Shown one piece after another: positions 10,148 to 18,566 of a DNA stretch of 64,000 bases. The translations under genes and the position numbers were made by a program. The DNA is taken from the NCBI RefSeq assembly GCF_013299185.1, contig NZ_JAAFKG010000002.1:166561-230560 (forward strand). The letters run 5' to 3'. Below the pieces are notes generated by a model. The model had not been told where the DNA came from, searched no databases, and saw nothing but the letters and a program-made list of their open reading frames with translations. Positions within the stretch are counted from its first letter, which is position 1. Every line of letters begins with the position of its first letter. The DNA comes from Microcoleus sp. bin48.metabat.b7b8b9.023. Its GTDB lineage: Bacteria > Cyanobacteriota > Cyanobacteriia > Cyanobacteriales > Microcoleaceae.

Positions 10148-12388
10148 ATGTCAGAAAAAGTCGAGCTAGAAAATGCAGAAAATCATTTCCAAACTGGTCA
10201 AAAACTTGAACGGGAAGGGAAATTAGAAGCAGCGATCGCTATTTACGCTCAAGCGATTCAAGCCAACCCAAATAACTCTGAGTTTCACCGCAGTTTAGGA
10301 GAGGTTTTGCAACGATTGGGGCGACATTCAGAAGCGATCGCCAGTTACCGTCAAGCAATTGAGTTGCAACCGAAGTTTTCTAAAGCTTACCACAACCTAG
10401 GAAATGCCCTAAGCCAACAGAAGCAATGGGAGTCGGCGATCGCCTCTTACCGTCAGGCGATCGAACTCAAACCCAACCTCCCCACAGCTTACTACCGTTT
10501 AGGGGAAGCTTTGCAACAACTTGGAGAAATGGAAGAAGCGATTGTCGCTTACCGTCAAGCGATTGAACTCAACCCAAATAACCCTGACTTTCACCACAGT
10601 TTAGGGGAATTTTGGCGGCAACAAGGGAAATATCAGGAAGCGATCGCCTGTTACCGTCAAGCTATAGAGCTGCAACCAAAGTTTTTTAAAGCTTATCACA
10701 ACTTAGGAAATGCTCTGGGTCAACTCAAGCAGTGGACTGAAGCGATCGCCTCTTACCGTCAGGCGATCGAACTTAACCCAAATATTCCTGAGTTGCAATT
10801 CAGCCTAGGAGAGCTTTTGCAGCAACAAGGGAGACATTCCGAGGCTATCCCTTGTTACCGTCAAGCTATAAAGCTGCAACCGAAGTTTTCTAAAGCTTAC
10901 CACAACCTAGGAAATGCTCTGGGTCAAATGAAGCAATGGTCAGAAGCGATCGCCTCTTACCGTCAGGCGATCGAACTCAAACCCAACCTCCCCACTGCTT
11001 GCTATCGTTTGGGCGAAGCTTTGCAACAACTGGGACAGATCGATGAGGCGATCGCCAGCTACCGTAAAGCTATTGAACTAAAACCCGATTCTTCTGCTAA
11101 ATTTTACTACAATTTAGGAGAACTTCTGGGCCAAAAACAGCAGTGGGAAGAGGCAATTAGCTGTTACAGTCAAGCATTCGAGCTTGACCCAAACTTTTCG
11201 CCAGCCTATTACAAATTAAAGCAAGCCTTAGCCCAAAACGGTCAGCCCGATCCACAAGCCAAAACAGTTTCCTACCAGCGAGGTGCTATCAAGTTAAATT
11301 TCGATCGTGAATTTCCCAAAATTTTGTTTATTCTCCCCGTCAAAGGCGGTGGAGGAGGCGCTCATTCAGTAGTGCAAGAATCCTTAGCACTTTATCGCTC
11401 TGGTATCCCTATCAAAATAGCCGTCAATCAGTCTAACTTTACTGACTTTTTAAAAGGTTACAAAGAAATTCCTGAAATTGGTGAAATTGCAGCTTCTTAT
11501 CAAACTTTAACTGAGTTCAAAAAATTAGCTCAAAATTTCTCAGTAGTCTGTGCTACTACCTACAGTTCAGTAAAAATCCTGGAAGCCTTAGTTAAAGAAA
11601 ATCCCCAGATATTGCCAGCTTACTACATACAAGATTACGAACCATTATTTTCTTACATAGATACTCCCGAGTGGGAAGAAGCGCGACAATCCTATGGACT
11701 GATTCCCCATGCCGTCCAATTTGCTAAAACTCAATGGTTGTGCGAGATTGTCAATCGCAATCATGCTGTTAAAGTCCACAAAGTAGAAGCCAGCATCGAC
11801 CATCAAGTTTACTCCCCCGATCTCAAAAGTGAAAACTCTCGTATAGAGATTTCTATGATGGTAAGATTCACCACGGCCAGACGAGCTCCCCGTCGTACAT
11901 TAGCTGTGGCTAAAATTTTATCAGAGTTGTTTCCAAATCAAGTACATTTTACTATCTTTGGCTCTGACCGGAGTCTGATTGAATCTGCTGGAATACCGAT
12001 TCCAGAAAACACTACGATTTTCCCTCATCTGAGTCGCTCCGAAGTAGCGGCCCTGCTGCGAAACTCAGATATATTTCTAGATCTTTCTGATTTCCAGGCT
12101 TTTGGCCGTACAGCTATAGAAGCAATGGCTTCTGGCTGCATTCCAGTTGTCCCCGATAAAGGAGGAACAGATGAATTTGCAATCCCTGATTTTAACTCCG
12201 TAGTCGTTGACACCACATCGATTGAGGATTGTGTCAAGGGTATTGGTAAGCTCATTCAAGCCGATCGCAATGTCTTATTGCAACTCAAGTTAAATGCTAT
12301 TGAAACAGCGGCAAGATATTCACCAAAACGTGCTGCTTTTAGCATTTACAATCTTTTCTGCAATGAACTACTTCAAATTGCTTCATAG
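10148..12388 (+). CDS. TPR protein fused to GT4-like glycosyltransferase
   Basis: A 746-residue protein. Ten or so highly regular 34-residue TPRs (AIASYRQAIELxP) occupy residues about 5-365 and are very similar to each other. The C-terminal part (about 390-746) has a GT-B arrangement: ILPVKGGGGGAHSVVQE near its start and DIFLDLSDFQAFGRTAIEAMASGCIPVV with a downstream GGTDEFA. These match the donor-site region of GT1/GT4 ('group 1') transferases. The retaining-enzyme EX7E-type region (FGRTAIEAMASG) has its second acidic residue but not an obvious first one. It likely acts on the same glycan as the two preceding genes. ATG 10148 follows a heptamer repeat rather than a strong Shine-Dalgarno. Confidence 0.85.
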   Translation: MSEKVELENAENHFQTGQKLEREGKLEAAIAIYAQAIQANPNNSEFHRSLGEVLQRLGRHSEAIASYRQAIELQPKFSKAYHNLGNALSQQKQWESAIASYRQAIELKPNLPTAYYRLGEALQQLGEMEEAIVAYRQAIELNPNNPDFHHSLGEFWRQQGKYQEAIACYRQAIELQPKFFKAYHNLGNALGQLKQWTEAIASYRQAIELNPNIPELQFSLGELLQQQGRHSEAIPCYRQAIKLQPKFSKAYHNLGNALGQMKQWSEAIASYRQAIELKPNLPTACYRLGEALQQLGQIDEAIASYRKAIELKPDSSAKFYYNLGELLGQKQQWEEAISCYSQAFELDPNFSPAYYKLKQALAQNGQPDPQAKTVSYQRGAIKLNFDREFPKILFILPVKGGGGGAHSVVQESLALYRSGIPIKIAVNQSNFTDFLKGYKEIPEIGEIAASYQTLTEFKKLAQNFSVVCATTYSSVKILEALVKENPQILPAYYIQDYEPLFSYIDTPEWEEARQSYGLIPHAVQFAKTQWLCEIVNRNHAVKVHKVEASIDHQVYSPDLKSENSRIEISMMVRFTTARRAPRRTLAVAKILSELFPNQVHFTIFGSDRSLIESAGIPIPENTTIFPHLSRSEVAALLRNSDIFLDLSDFQAFGRTAIEAMASGCIPVVPDKGGTDEFAIPDFNSVVVDTTSIEDCVKGIGKLIQADRNVLLQLKLNAIETAARYSPKRAAFSIYNLFCNELLQIAS

Positions 12389-12416
12389 ATGTTTTTAGGA
12401 GTTTTAAGTAAGTATT

Positions 12417-13172
12417 ATGTTAGACCCTGTTCTTCAAAGGCGATATCTCAATAAAGTTCAGCTCCAACTAATGACCCGAAAACGATGGGCTTACCTACGC
12501 TATCTTCAGATGCGCGAAGGATTAATCGAAGCCTTAAAAACGGCAGGAGAAATTAAATCCTTTCTCAGCGTTGGCTGTGGGGCTGGATTAACGGAGGTAG
12601 CTCTCGCTCTAGAATTTCCTGCAATTGAGTTTTACCTCACGGATATTGATACTAAAGCCAATATTCAAAAGCGATTAGGGGTTCGGATGGCCACCGAATG
12701 GGTTATTGAAAATGTCAAATTTGACACTTATGATACTTTGACTCCCTCATCAGAATCCTACGATCTAGTAGCCTCGATTGAAGTCCTAGAACATATCGAG
12801 GCTGACAAAACAGCAGCGATTAATATGCGTGCAGCATCACGGAAGTATGTATTTGCACTTGTTCCATTTGCCAGTCATGAAACTAACCTCAATCAAAAAA
12901 TGAGAGAAAGTGTCTGGAAAAATCACCAGCATTATCGCGTCGGCTACAATGCTGATAGTATCAAGGAAATTTTCCCAGATATTACAATTTTACGTGGGTG
13001 TTACTGGAACGATGCTGGTATTAAACTGCGCCAAAAACTTGAACTTTTGTCTGATGAAGAAATCCGGGCTTTATTGCCACATTTAACTCAGCTAGCTAAA
13101 ACAGATATTCGTAACAGTATCCCTGGCGCTGATGGAAATTGTCATGGAATGTGGATCTTGTCAAAAGTCTGA
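12417..13172 (+). CDS. Class I SAM-dependent methyltransferase
   Basis: A 251-residue protein with motif I FLSVGCGAGLTE at about 43-54, an acidic motif II around FYLTDID, and YDLVASIEVLEHIE (motif IV/post I). These are the hallmarks of a Rossmann-type methyltransferase of the Methyltransf_11/23 kind. It starts 28 bp after the GT4/TPR gene with TAGGAG upstream, so the two probably share a transcript. That context suggests methylation of a glycan or glycan-linked substrate, but the acceptor cannot be read from sequence. Confidence 0.82.
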   Translation: MLDPVLQRRYLNKVQLQLMTRKRWAYLRYLQMREGLIEALKTAGEIKSFLSVGCGAGLTEVALALEFPAIEFYLTDIDTKANIQKRLGVRMATEWVIENVKFDTYDTLTPSSESYDLVASIEVLEHIEADKTAAINMRAASRKYVFALVPFASHETNLNQKMRESVWKNHQHYRVGYNADSIKEIFPDITILRGCYWNDAGIKLRQKLELLSDEEIRALLPHLTQLAKTDIRNSIPGADGNCHGMWILSKV

Positions 13173-13181
13173 ATTATATCT

Positions 13182-13229
13182 GTTGACAGTTGACAGTTGA
13201 CAGTTGACTGTTGACTGTTGACTGTTGAT
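13182..13229. repeat. STRR heptamer repeat
   Basis: Tandem TTGACAG units pass into TTGACTG units just after the methyltransferase stop codon. The change of register within one array shows drift of the heptamer. Confidence 0.8.
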
Positions 13230-13251
13230 AGTTTACAGCATTTGACAAATT

Positions 13252-13320
13252 AGGTACGTAGTTGCGCTTCAGCGCTCTTTCCTGATATTAGCTAAGAGCG
13301 CTGAAGCGCAACAACGTACC
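13252..13320. repeat. Hairpin repeat, GGTACGTAGTTGCGCTTCAGCGC variant
   Basis: A long inverted repeat (arms of about 25 bp with a short AT-rich loop) lies between two convergent methyltransferase genes. It belongs to the family at 15878-15945, 35405-35473 and 37654-37833. The GCGC core here replaces GGGC/GCCC elsewhere, with both arms changed together. It could serve as a bidirectional transcription end. Confidence 0.8.
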
Positions 13321-13333
13321 TTTACTCAGTCGC

Positions 13334-14032
13334 TCAAGAAAAAGTGAGACCTTTTTGATAAATCAAATGTTTGTATGGAAGATTGCGAACATCGGACACA
13401 CTGACATTATTAGACAACCAAATAATGCCAACAACTTCTCGATAAACTGGTTGATTGAATTCCACTATTGGTTTTGGTTCATGTTTCTCTTGTTCCCAAT
13501 GCTGTTGGTTTTTGAGTGACGATAACGGGTGAATAGTTGTATCTTGAGAAGAGTTAACCAAGACTCTCCCATAAATTTCATAGTTGGGAACATTGAGTTC
13601 TTCAAGAATATTCTTTACCTGTTGGGCTTTCAGATGTAAAGTATGACCTGTCCAGTCAGACCAATAAAATTTTAGTCCTAAAGATTTTAAGTAGTCATCT
13701 GCATCAAAAAAAGGCCCTTTAATAAAAACGAATTTTCTCGAAATTCGGATAGCATTTTTTATGGCTTCTTTGGCATAATCTAATTTAGGTAAATGCTCCA
13801 AAGTATGGTTGAGAATTGTAAAATCTACGCAACCATCAGGGAGATCGAGATTGCAAAAATCTCCTTTGATGGCATCATATCCAGCAGCTTTGGCTGATGC
13901 TACCTTCTTGGGATCGAGATCGATGCCAAATCCCTTACGCCCTTTGAGTATGTTGATTCCAAATTGAATTGAGCTACCGTTAGAACAGCCAAAGTCTGCA
14001 AAATCGAAACTTGTAATATCGAACTCACTCAT
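13334..14032 (-). CDS. Class I SAM-dependent methyltransferase (C-terminally extended)
   Basis: A 232-residue protein with FADFGCSNGSSIQFG (SAM motif I) near residue 11, an acidic GFGIDLDP after beta-2, and VDFTILNHTLEHLP near residue 70. This matches Methyltransf_11-type enzymes. It begins almost at the motif, so the usual N-terminal helix is short. The last 90 residues do not resemble the standard fold end and may recognise the substrate. It is convergent with the other methyltransferase at 12417-13172 and not closely similar to it. Confidence 0.8.
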   Translation of the reverse strand: MSEFDITSFDFADFGCSNGSSIQFGINILKGRKGFGIDLDPKKVASAKAAGYDAIKGDFCNLDLPDGCVDFTILNHTLEHLPKLDYAKEAIKNAIRISRKFVFIKGPFFDADDYLKSLGLKFYWSDWTGHTLHLKAQQVKNILEELNVPNYEIYGRVLVNSSQDTTIHPLSSLKNQQHWEQEKHEPKPIVEFNQPVYREVVGIIWLSNNVSVSDVRNLPYKHLIYQKGLTFS

Positions 14033-14286
14033 AATTCTCTTCCAATCAAAATCAAATGTATTGCAACTACAGATAATTAATTAATACATAATTTTGGTAA
14101 GGATTTCAGGAAAATAGATGTGGTTCTGGGAAGAGAATAGATGCGTTATGCGAGATGTGGCAGTGCAATTAGTCTTGTATTATATACCACAAACTTCTAA
14201 TCTACATCCTTCCCTGATTCAATCCGGATTAAATAGGAAACTTCTGAACAAATATCTATCAACGAACATATCCCCAATAGTATAAT

Positions 14287-14604
14287 ATGCCCAGTCCAAA
14301 ACCATTGATAACTCGTCCACAGCGTTTAGGTTCATCTAGAACCCACTACAAATTTCAAGGAAAACCTTACAAGCATCTGGACATAGAGATTAAATTAACT
14401 TCTTTAAAAACGATAGCTACTGCTATTTTGTTAGGGGTTCCTTATCTGGGGTTTATTTACGTGTTTTTTTCTGGAGGAGCCAAAGTTATAGCTGTTGGTT
14501 TGGTAGTAGTAGGTATTTTGATAGGGGGATCGATCGCACTTTTATACTACTTAAACAGACAAGAGCCTGTCAAACCGCCGACAAATCAAAACAAACGGCG
14601 TTAA
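14287..14604 (+). CDS. Small two-TM membrane protein of unknown function
   Basis: A 105-residue protein. A basic N-terminal 35 residues is followed by two hydrophobic segments at about 38-60 and 64-88, then a polar, lysine-rich tail. The pattern suggests a hairpin in the cytoplasmic or thylakoid membrane with both ends inside. I do not recognise the family. The ATG at 14287 follows a 250-bp gap upstream, so it probably has its own promoter. A heptamer repeat begins right at its stop codon. Confidence 0.6.
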   Translation: MPSPKPLITRPQRLGSSRTHYKFQGKPYKHLDIEIKLTSLKTIATAILLGVPYLGFIYVFFSGGAKVIAVGLVVVGILIGGSIALLYYLNRQEPVKPPTNQNKRR

Positions 14605-14637
14605 ACAGTTGACAGTTGACAGTTGACAGTTGACAGT
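14605..14637. repeat. STRR heptamer repeat (TTGACAG)n
   Basis: Four tandem heptamers immediately follow the stop codon of the small membrane protein. Confidence 0.8.
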
Positions 14638-14917
14638 TTGAGAGCGACCTCTACTTTTAAGTCCGAGGATTGAAACAGTGAATAATTTTGTTTTATTTCC
14701 CCCTCGAAGGAGGAGGCTTTAAACCTATTCTTCTTGGTAATACCCAGCCCCAAACTCTATTGTGGCGCTGACGTTGCCTCGATCGCTCCATCCGAAATAC
14801 GATTGCCCCTCCCGACGGCGAAATTCAGATTTTGCGTATCCTGAAGCGATCGCCCTGTTGAAAAATTTGATGCAACTCTCCGGATTGCTAATGAATTCCC
14901 AGGAAACAGGATTAGTA

Positions 14918-14966
14918 GATGCACCCTGATTAATTAACTCCCGACCAATTTTGGCCGGGTTTTTTT
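14918..14966 (+). ncRNA. NsiR1-like small RNA, copy 1
   Basis: Predicted ~49-nt RNA beginning GATGCACCCTGATTAAT and ending in a hairpin (CCCG-a-CCAA/TTGG-c-CGGG) with a T-run at 14960-14966. A TCCGGA hexamer lies at 14879-14884, 39 bp before the predicted 5' end. The 5' end is inferred from the conservation boundary, not measured. Confidence 0.72.
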
Positions 14967-15052
14967 GTCGATCGCACGTACAGCCATAAATTCTCGCTAA
15001 TTTTCCAAATTCTCCGGAAAAAGGTGTAGTGTTACCGGAGACTAGATTAGTA

Positions 15053-15104
15053 GATGCACCCTGATAATTAACTCCCAACCAATTTTGGCCTGGGAGTTTT
15101 TTTT
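15053..15104 (+). ncRNA. NsiR1-like small RNA, copy 2
   Basis: Same GATGCACCCTGAT start as copy 1, with one TTA dropout before the stem. The terminator stem is ACTCCCA/TGGGAGT with inner CCAA/TTGG and an 8-T tract. TCCGGA at 15013-15018 is 40 bp upstream. It heads the 244/245-bp amplified series. Confidence 0.74.
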
Positions 15105-15296
15105 GAGCGATCGCACCTCAGAGCAAATCCGATTGCATAGCCCTGTATTCATGTCCATCTTCTCTCTCTGTGCCCTCTGCGCTCTCTGCGGTTAAATAAT
15201 TCCGATCCAACCGGAAACGATATCAAGCCATCAATTTTGACTAATTTCCGAAACTATCCCGAAAGAGGTACGGTGCTACCGGAGACTAAATTAGTA

Positions 15297-15350
15297 GATG
15301 CACCCTGATTAATTAACTCCCAACCAATTTTGGCCTGGGAGTTTTTTTTT
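15297..15350 (+). ncRNA. NsiR1-like small RNA, copy 3
   Basis: Core identical to copies 4 and 5, with a T-run at 15342-15350. The upstream hexamer is the variant TCCCGA at 15257-15262 (40 bp before the predicted 5' end). A TAAATT -10-like box precedes the RNA. Confidence 0.73.
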
Positions 15351-15541
15351 GAGCGATCGCACCTCAGAGCAAATCCGATTGCATAGCCCTGTATTCATGT
15401 CCATCTTCTCTCTCTGTGCCCTCTGCGCTCTCTGCGGTTAAATAATTCCGATCCAACCAGAAACGATATCAAGCCATCAATTTTGACAATTTCCGAAACT
15501 ATCCCGAAAGAGGTGCGGTGCTACCGGAGATTAGATTAGTA

Positions 15542-15595
15542 GATGCACCCTGATTAATTAACTCCCAACCAATTTTGGCCTGGGAGTTTTTTTTT
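15542..15595 (+). ncRNA. NsiR1-like small RNA, copy 4
   Basis: Lies exactly 245 bp after copy 3. Variant hexamer TCCCGA at 15502-15507, TAGATT box, hairpin ACTCCCA/TGGGAGT and nine Ts. Confidence 0.73.
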
Positions 15596-15786
15596 GAGCG
15601 ATCGCACCTCAGAGCAAATCCGATTGCATAGCCCTGTATTCATGTCCATCTTCTCTCTCTGTGCCCTCTGCGCTCTCTGCGGTTAAATAATTCCGATCCA
15701 ACCAGAAACGATATCAAGCCATCAATTTTGACAATTTCCGAAACTATCCCGAAAGAGGTGCGGTGCTACCGGAGATTAGATTAGTA

Positions 15787-15840
15787 GATGCACCCTGATT
15801 AATTAACTCCCAACCAATTTTGGCCCGGGAGTTTTTTTTT
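15787..15840 (+). ncRNA. NsiR1-like small RNA, copy 5
   Basis: Lies 245 bp after copy 4 with hexamer TCCCGA at 15747-15752. The 3' arm reads CCCGGGAGT instead of CCTGGGAGT, a single change adjoining the stem. Confidence 0.73.
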
Positions 15841-15877
15841 GAGCGATCGCAGTGGTTTTATAGTCATCATAGAAATA

Positions 15878-15945
15878 GGTACGTAGTTGGGCTTCAGCCC
15901 TCTTTAGACATATAGATAAAGAGGGCTGAAGCCCAACTACGTACC
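15878..15945. repeat. Hairpin repeat, GTAGTTGGGCTTCAGCCC variant, inside the sRNA array
   Basis: Inverted repeat with ~27-bp arms inserted between sRNA copies 5 and 6. It accounts for much of the larger 354-bp spacing there. Same family as 13252-13320 and 35405-35473. Confidence 0.8.
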
Positions 15946-16036
15946 TTTATTAATTATGACAGTTGTGTCCCAGACGCGAGCCGACCTTTGAGCGATAATT
16001 TTGGTAGTTTGAGATTTCCTATCCTGACAATAAAAC

Positions 16037-16053
16037 CACCCTGGGTTTTTTTT
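16037..16053 (+). other. Possible collapsed (ninth) sRNA copy
   Basis: The string CACCCTGGG followed by eight Ts and GAGCGATCGCACCTCA matches the two ends of a full unit, with the middle (ATTAATTAACTCCC through the terminator loop) deleted. This fits a deletion between the CCCTG and CTGGG parts of an intact copy. It would not form the terminator hairpin. Confidence 0.4.
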
Positions 16054-16140
16054 GAGCGATCGCACCTCAAGCCATCAATTGTCGCAAATTTCCCAAACTG
16101 TCCGGAACGAGGTACTGTTGCGCCGGAGACTAAATTAGTA

Positions 16141-16190
16141 GATGCACCCTGATTAATTAACTCCCGACCAATTTTGGCCGGGTTTTTTTT
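16141..16190 (+). ncRNA. NsiR1-like small RNA, copy 6
   Basis: TCCGGA at 16101-16106, 40 bp before the RNA, with a TAAATT box. The hairpin is the CCCG/CGGG form, with a T-run at 16183-16190. Confidence 0.73.
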
Positions 16191-16267
16191 GTGTTAAGGC
16201 TGATGCTGAAAAAAAATTGAGGTGATTTTCCGGATTGCGCTGGAATTCTGAGGAAGCTTAATTGGTA

Positions 16268-16317
16268 GATGCACCCTGATTAATTAACTCCCGACCAATT
16301 TTGGCCGGGTTTTTTTT
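16268..16317 (+). ncRNA. NsiR1-like small RNA, copy 7
   Basis: TCCGGA at 16229-16234, 39 bp upstream. The sequence between hexamer and RNA is unlike copies 2-6, yet the spacing is kept. CCCG/CGGG hairpin and eight Ts. Confidence 0.72.
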
Positions 16318-16500
16318 GGCAAAAATTAGATATAACGAGAGGTAGCGATAGTTTGAGGGCTGAAGTATAAGCTCAGCAACCCGGTTTCTAGGAGTTTTGC
16401 TCTTGGGTTAGCAGAAATGTTGAAAGAAACTAAGTTGTTCAAATAAATTTTCTAAATTTTCCTGAATGTGGTGCTGTCGGAGCGGAGTTTAAATTATGTA

Positions 16501-16550
16501 GATGCACCCTGATTAATAAACCCCAGCCAATTTTGGCCGGGGTTTTTTTT
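16501..16550 (+). ncRNA. NsiR1-like small RNA, copy 8
   Basis: The most divergent copy: variant hexamer TCCTGA at 16460-16465 (41 bp upstream) and stem CCCC-a-GCCAA/TTGGC-c-GGGG. The stem differs in sequence from the other copies but pairs fully, so both arms changed together. It ends 28 bp before the convergent gene at 16579. Confidence 0.72.
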
Positions 16551-16578
16551 GAGCGAAAGTTGGAGGGAGTCGATCGAC

Positions 16579-16800
16579 CTACAACAGATCGAAAGACTGC
16601 ACCTCAAGCACCGGGCCGATCATCGCAAAAGTCATTACATCCTTGCGGATTTCACCTGTGACACTGACTTTAAGACCAGCTTTTTTCAACTCAGAAGGAG
16701 CATCCTTAAGTTCGTAAGTTTCCCCATCTTCGCCGACTAAAGCCCAAGTGCCCGGGCCTAATCCTTTGCGTTCAATTTCGCCTTTGACTGTAATACTCAT
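16579..16800 (-). CDS. Small beta-rich protein of unknown function
   Basis: A 73-residue protein with alternating hydrophobic and charged residues (ITVKGEIERKG, TWALVGEDGETYEL, VSVTGEIRKDV). This suggests a small beta-barrel of OB-fold type. I do not recognise a named family. Its ATG overlaps the stop codon of the subtilase gene upstream (ATGA at 16797-16800), so the two are translationally coupled in one operon. The overlap makes it likely to be a real gene and perhaps functionally tied to the protease. Confidence 0.7.
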   Translation of the reverse strand: MSITVKGEIERKGLGPGTWALVGEDGETYELKDAPSELKKAGLKVSVTGEIRKDVMTFAMIGPVLEVQSFDLL

Positions 16801-18566
16801 GCTGACTGCGCCTCTGTTTTAATCGCCAAACGTGCCAATCCAAAACACAACAAAGCATTGACAATCAAGAATGTTTGTGCTACTAAACCAGTTCCCAATC
16901 CCCAAACTGCGGGAGAGAGAACAGCATTCACTGCTAAACAGCTAGCAAAGCCGATCGAAGTTGCGATCGCGATCCACTTCCACTCTCTGTGTCCCAACAG
17001 CAAAACAATCAAAATCCCGGGAATTAAAACGCTAGCAAATAAGGGATTGAGCATACTGCTGCCGTTAATTGCACCGCCGAGTTCGGGGATAGAACTACCC
17101 ATGATTCTCATCGGCCACTGCGGCAAGTCAAATACAAACAAGTTGCGGAGGAAACAGAAGCCAGAACTTCCAGCAATCAAGCCGCCGGAAAAGCCCCAAG
17201 TCCAGGCGAAGGGGAAATAATTCCGCAAAATGAAAGCCAGCAGGTAAGAACCGAGCACCATGGCAATTTTTGGCAACAGGGCGACTGCACCGCCGTCAAT
17301 CCAGAAGCGGGGGCTGAGATAGCCGTTGTCGCGCAGCCAGCGGAAGAAGTCGCGGAAGTTGATTTGTCCGCGCTGGGCTAGCTGAACTGCTGCGCCTGCG
17401 TCTAGATGTCCCGAACCAAAATGGTTTAAGGGGTCTTCTGTGACATTTCGCGAGGATTGCAAGAGTATGCTGCGAATTTGGTCTGGTTCTGTGATGCCCG
17501 AGGCTTTGATTAGGGCTGCTACGCCGGCGACGTGGGGAGAAGCCATGCTGGTGCCTTGGTAGGCTTCAAAGACTTCGTTTCCTGTTTCTGGGTCGATCGT
17601 ACTTTGCAGAATTTTGCCCAGTTCAGAACCACCGGGGGCAGAAATGTCAACCCCGGCGCCGAAATTGGAATAATCGGCTTTTTCTTCGTTGGGGCCGAGG
17701 GCGGAAACGCCGATGACGTGGGGATAGCGGGCGGGATAGGAGGCGGAACTTTCGCCGGAGTTGCCTGCGGCTGCGATGATGACAACGCCTTTAGAGTGGG
17801 CGTAGTCGATCGCCTCTGCCATTAACTGACTTTCGCCGCCGCCGCCTAAACTCATGTTGATGACATCTGCGCCATTGTCTGCTGCAAATTTAATTGCTTC
17901 GGCAATGTCGGAAACTGTACCGCCACCGCTGCCGCTTAATACTTTCAGAGGCATTAAAGATGCTTCGTAGGCGATGCCTGCGACGCCGTAGTTGTTGTTA
18001 GTTGATTGGGCGACGGTACCTGCGACGTGAGTGCCGTGGCCGTTGTCATCGTAGGCTTCGGGGCGATCGTTTACAAAGTCGTAGCCCGGTACAAACTTGG
18101 TTTCTTTTAAGTCGGCAACGGGGGTAATGCCCGTGTCAATTATCGCTACTGTCGTACCGCTGCCTTTGGTTTCGTTCCAGGCAGATTCTACGTTGATGCT
18201 GCGAAGATTCCACTGCTTGGTATACATGGGGTCGTTGGGAATCTCGAAAGCGCTGTATACGTAGTTCGGTTCAATGTATTCGGTATCTTTAGCCAAATTT
18301 GATTTTCTCAGGGCGTTTAGCAAAGTGCGATCGCCCTTGACAACATACACATTATCTGATGCTGAGAATTCGCTGTTGAGTTGCGGTGCGATTTGGTACT
18401 GTTGGGCGAGTTCTTCTACTCGTTTTGCAACATTAGGATTACCGATATCTTCGCGGAAATCCAGCACAATCGAGTCGTAAGTGCCTTGAGTAGCCAGTCC
18501 TGGGAAATTTGAAATCGCCCAGCCGAGCCCGATTAAAAATAAGCACAAAAGGAAAAACTTTTTCAT
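16797..18566 (-). CDS. Subtilisin-like (S8) serine protease with C-terminal membrane domain
   Basis: Read from the ATG at 18566, which directly precedes a KKFFLLCLFLIGLGWAI signal segment, this is about 589 residues; an in-frame start at 18599 adds 11. Counting from that upstream start, the triad is Asp155 (AIIDTG), His188 (DNGHGTHVAG) and Ser351 (GTSMASPHVAG), with the oxyanion Asn280 (AAAGNSG), so it should be active. Residues 41-120 resemble an inhibitor-type propeptide. After the catalytic domain, residues about 428-600 carry five or so hydrophobic segments. That is unusual for secreted subtilases and implies membrane anchoring with the catalytic domain in the periplasm or outside. The downstream small gene overlaps by 4 bp. 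Confidence 0.92.
   Translation of the reverse strand: MKKFFLLCLFLIGLGWAISNFPGLATQGTYDSIVLDFREDIGNPNVAKRVEELAQQYQIAPQLNSEFSASDNVYVVKGDRTLLNALRKSNLAKDTEYIEPNYVYSAFEIPNDPMYTKQWNLRSINVESAWNETKGSGTTVAIIDTGITPVADLKETKFVPGYDFVNDRPEAYDDNGHGTHVAGTVAQSTNNNYGVAGIAYEASLMPLKVLSGSGGGTVSDIAEAIKFAADNGADVINMSLGGGGESQLMAEAIDYAHSKGVVIIAAAGNSGESSASYPARYPHVIGVSALGPNEEKADYSNFGAGVDISAPGGSELGKILQSTIDPETGNEVFEAYQGTSMASPHVAGVAALIKASGITEPDQIRSILLQSSRNVTEDPLNHFGSGHLDAGAAVQLAQRGQINFRDFFRWLRDNGYLSPRFWIDGGAVALLPKIAMVLGSYLLAFILRNYFPFAWTWGFSGGLIAGSSGFCFLRNLFVFDLPQWPMRIMGSSIPELGGAINGSSMLNPLFASVLIPGILIVLLLGHREWKWIAIATSIGFASCLAVNAVLSPAVWGLGTGLVAQTFLIVNALLCFGLARLAIKTEAQSA

Noticed and set aside
14725..15078. 117-codon minus-strand frame at the start of the sRNA array
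   Set aside because: Half of it is the reverse complement of two sRNA units (QGASTN twice). The left part could be a remnant of a gene, but nothing recognisable is present.
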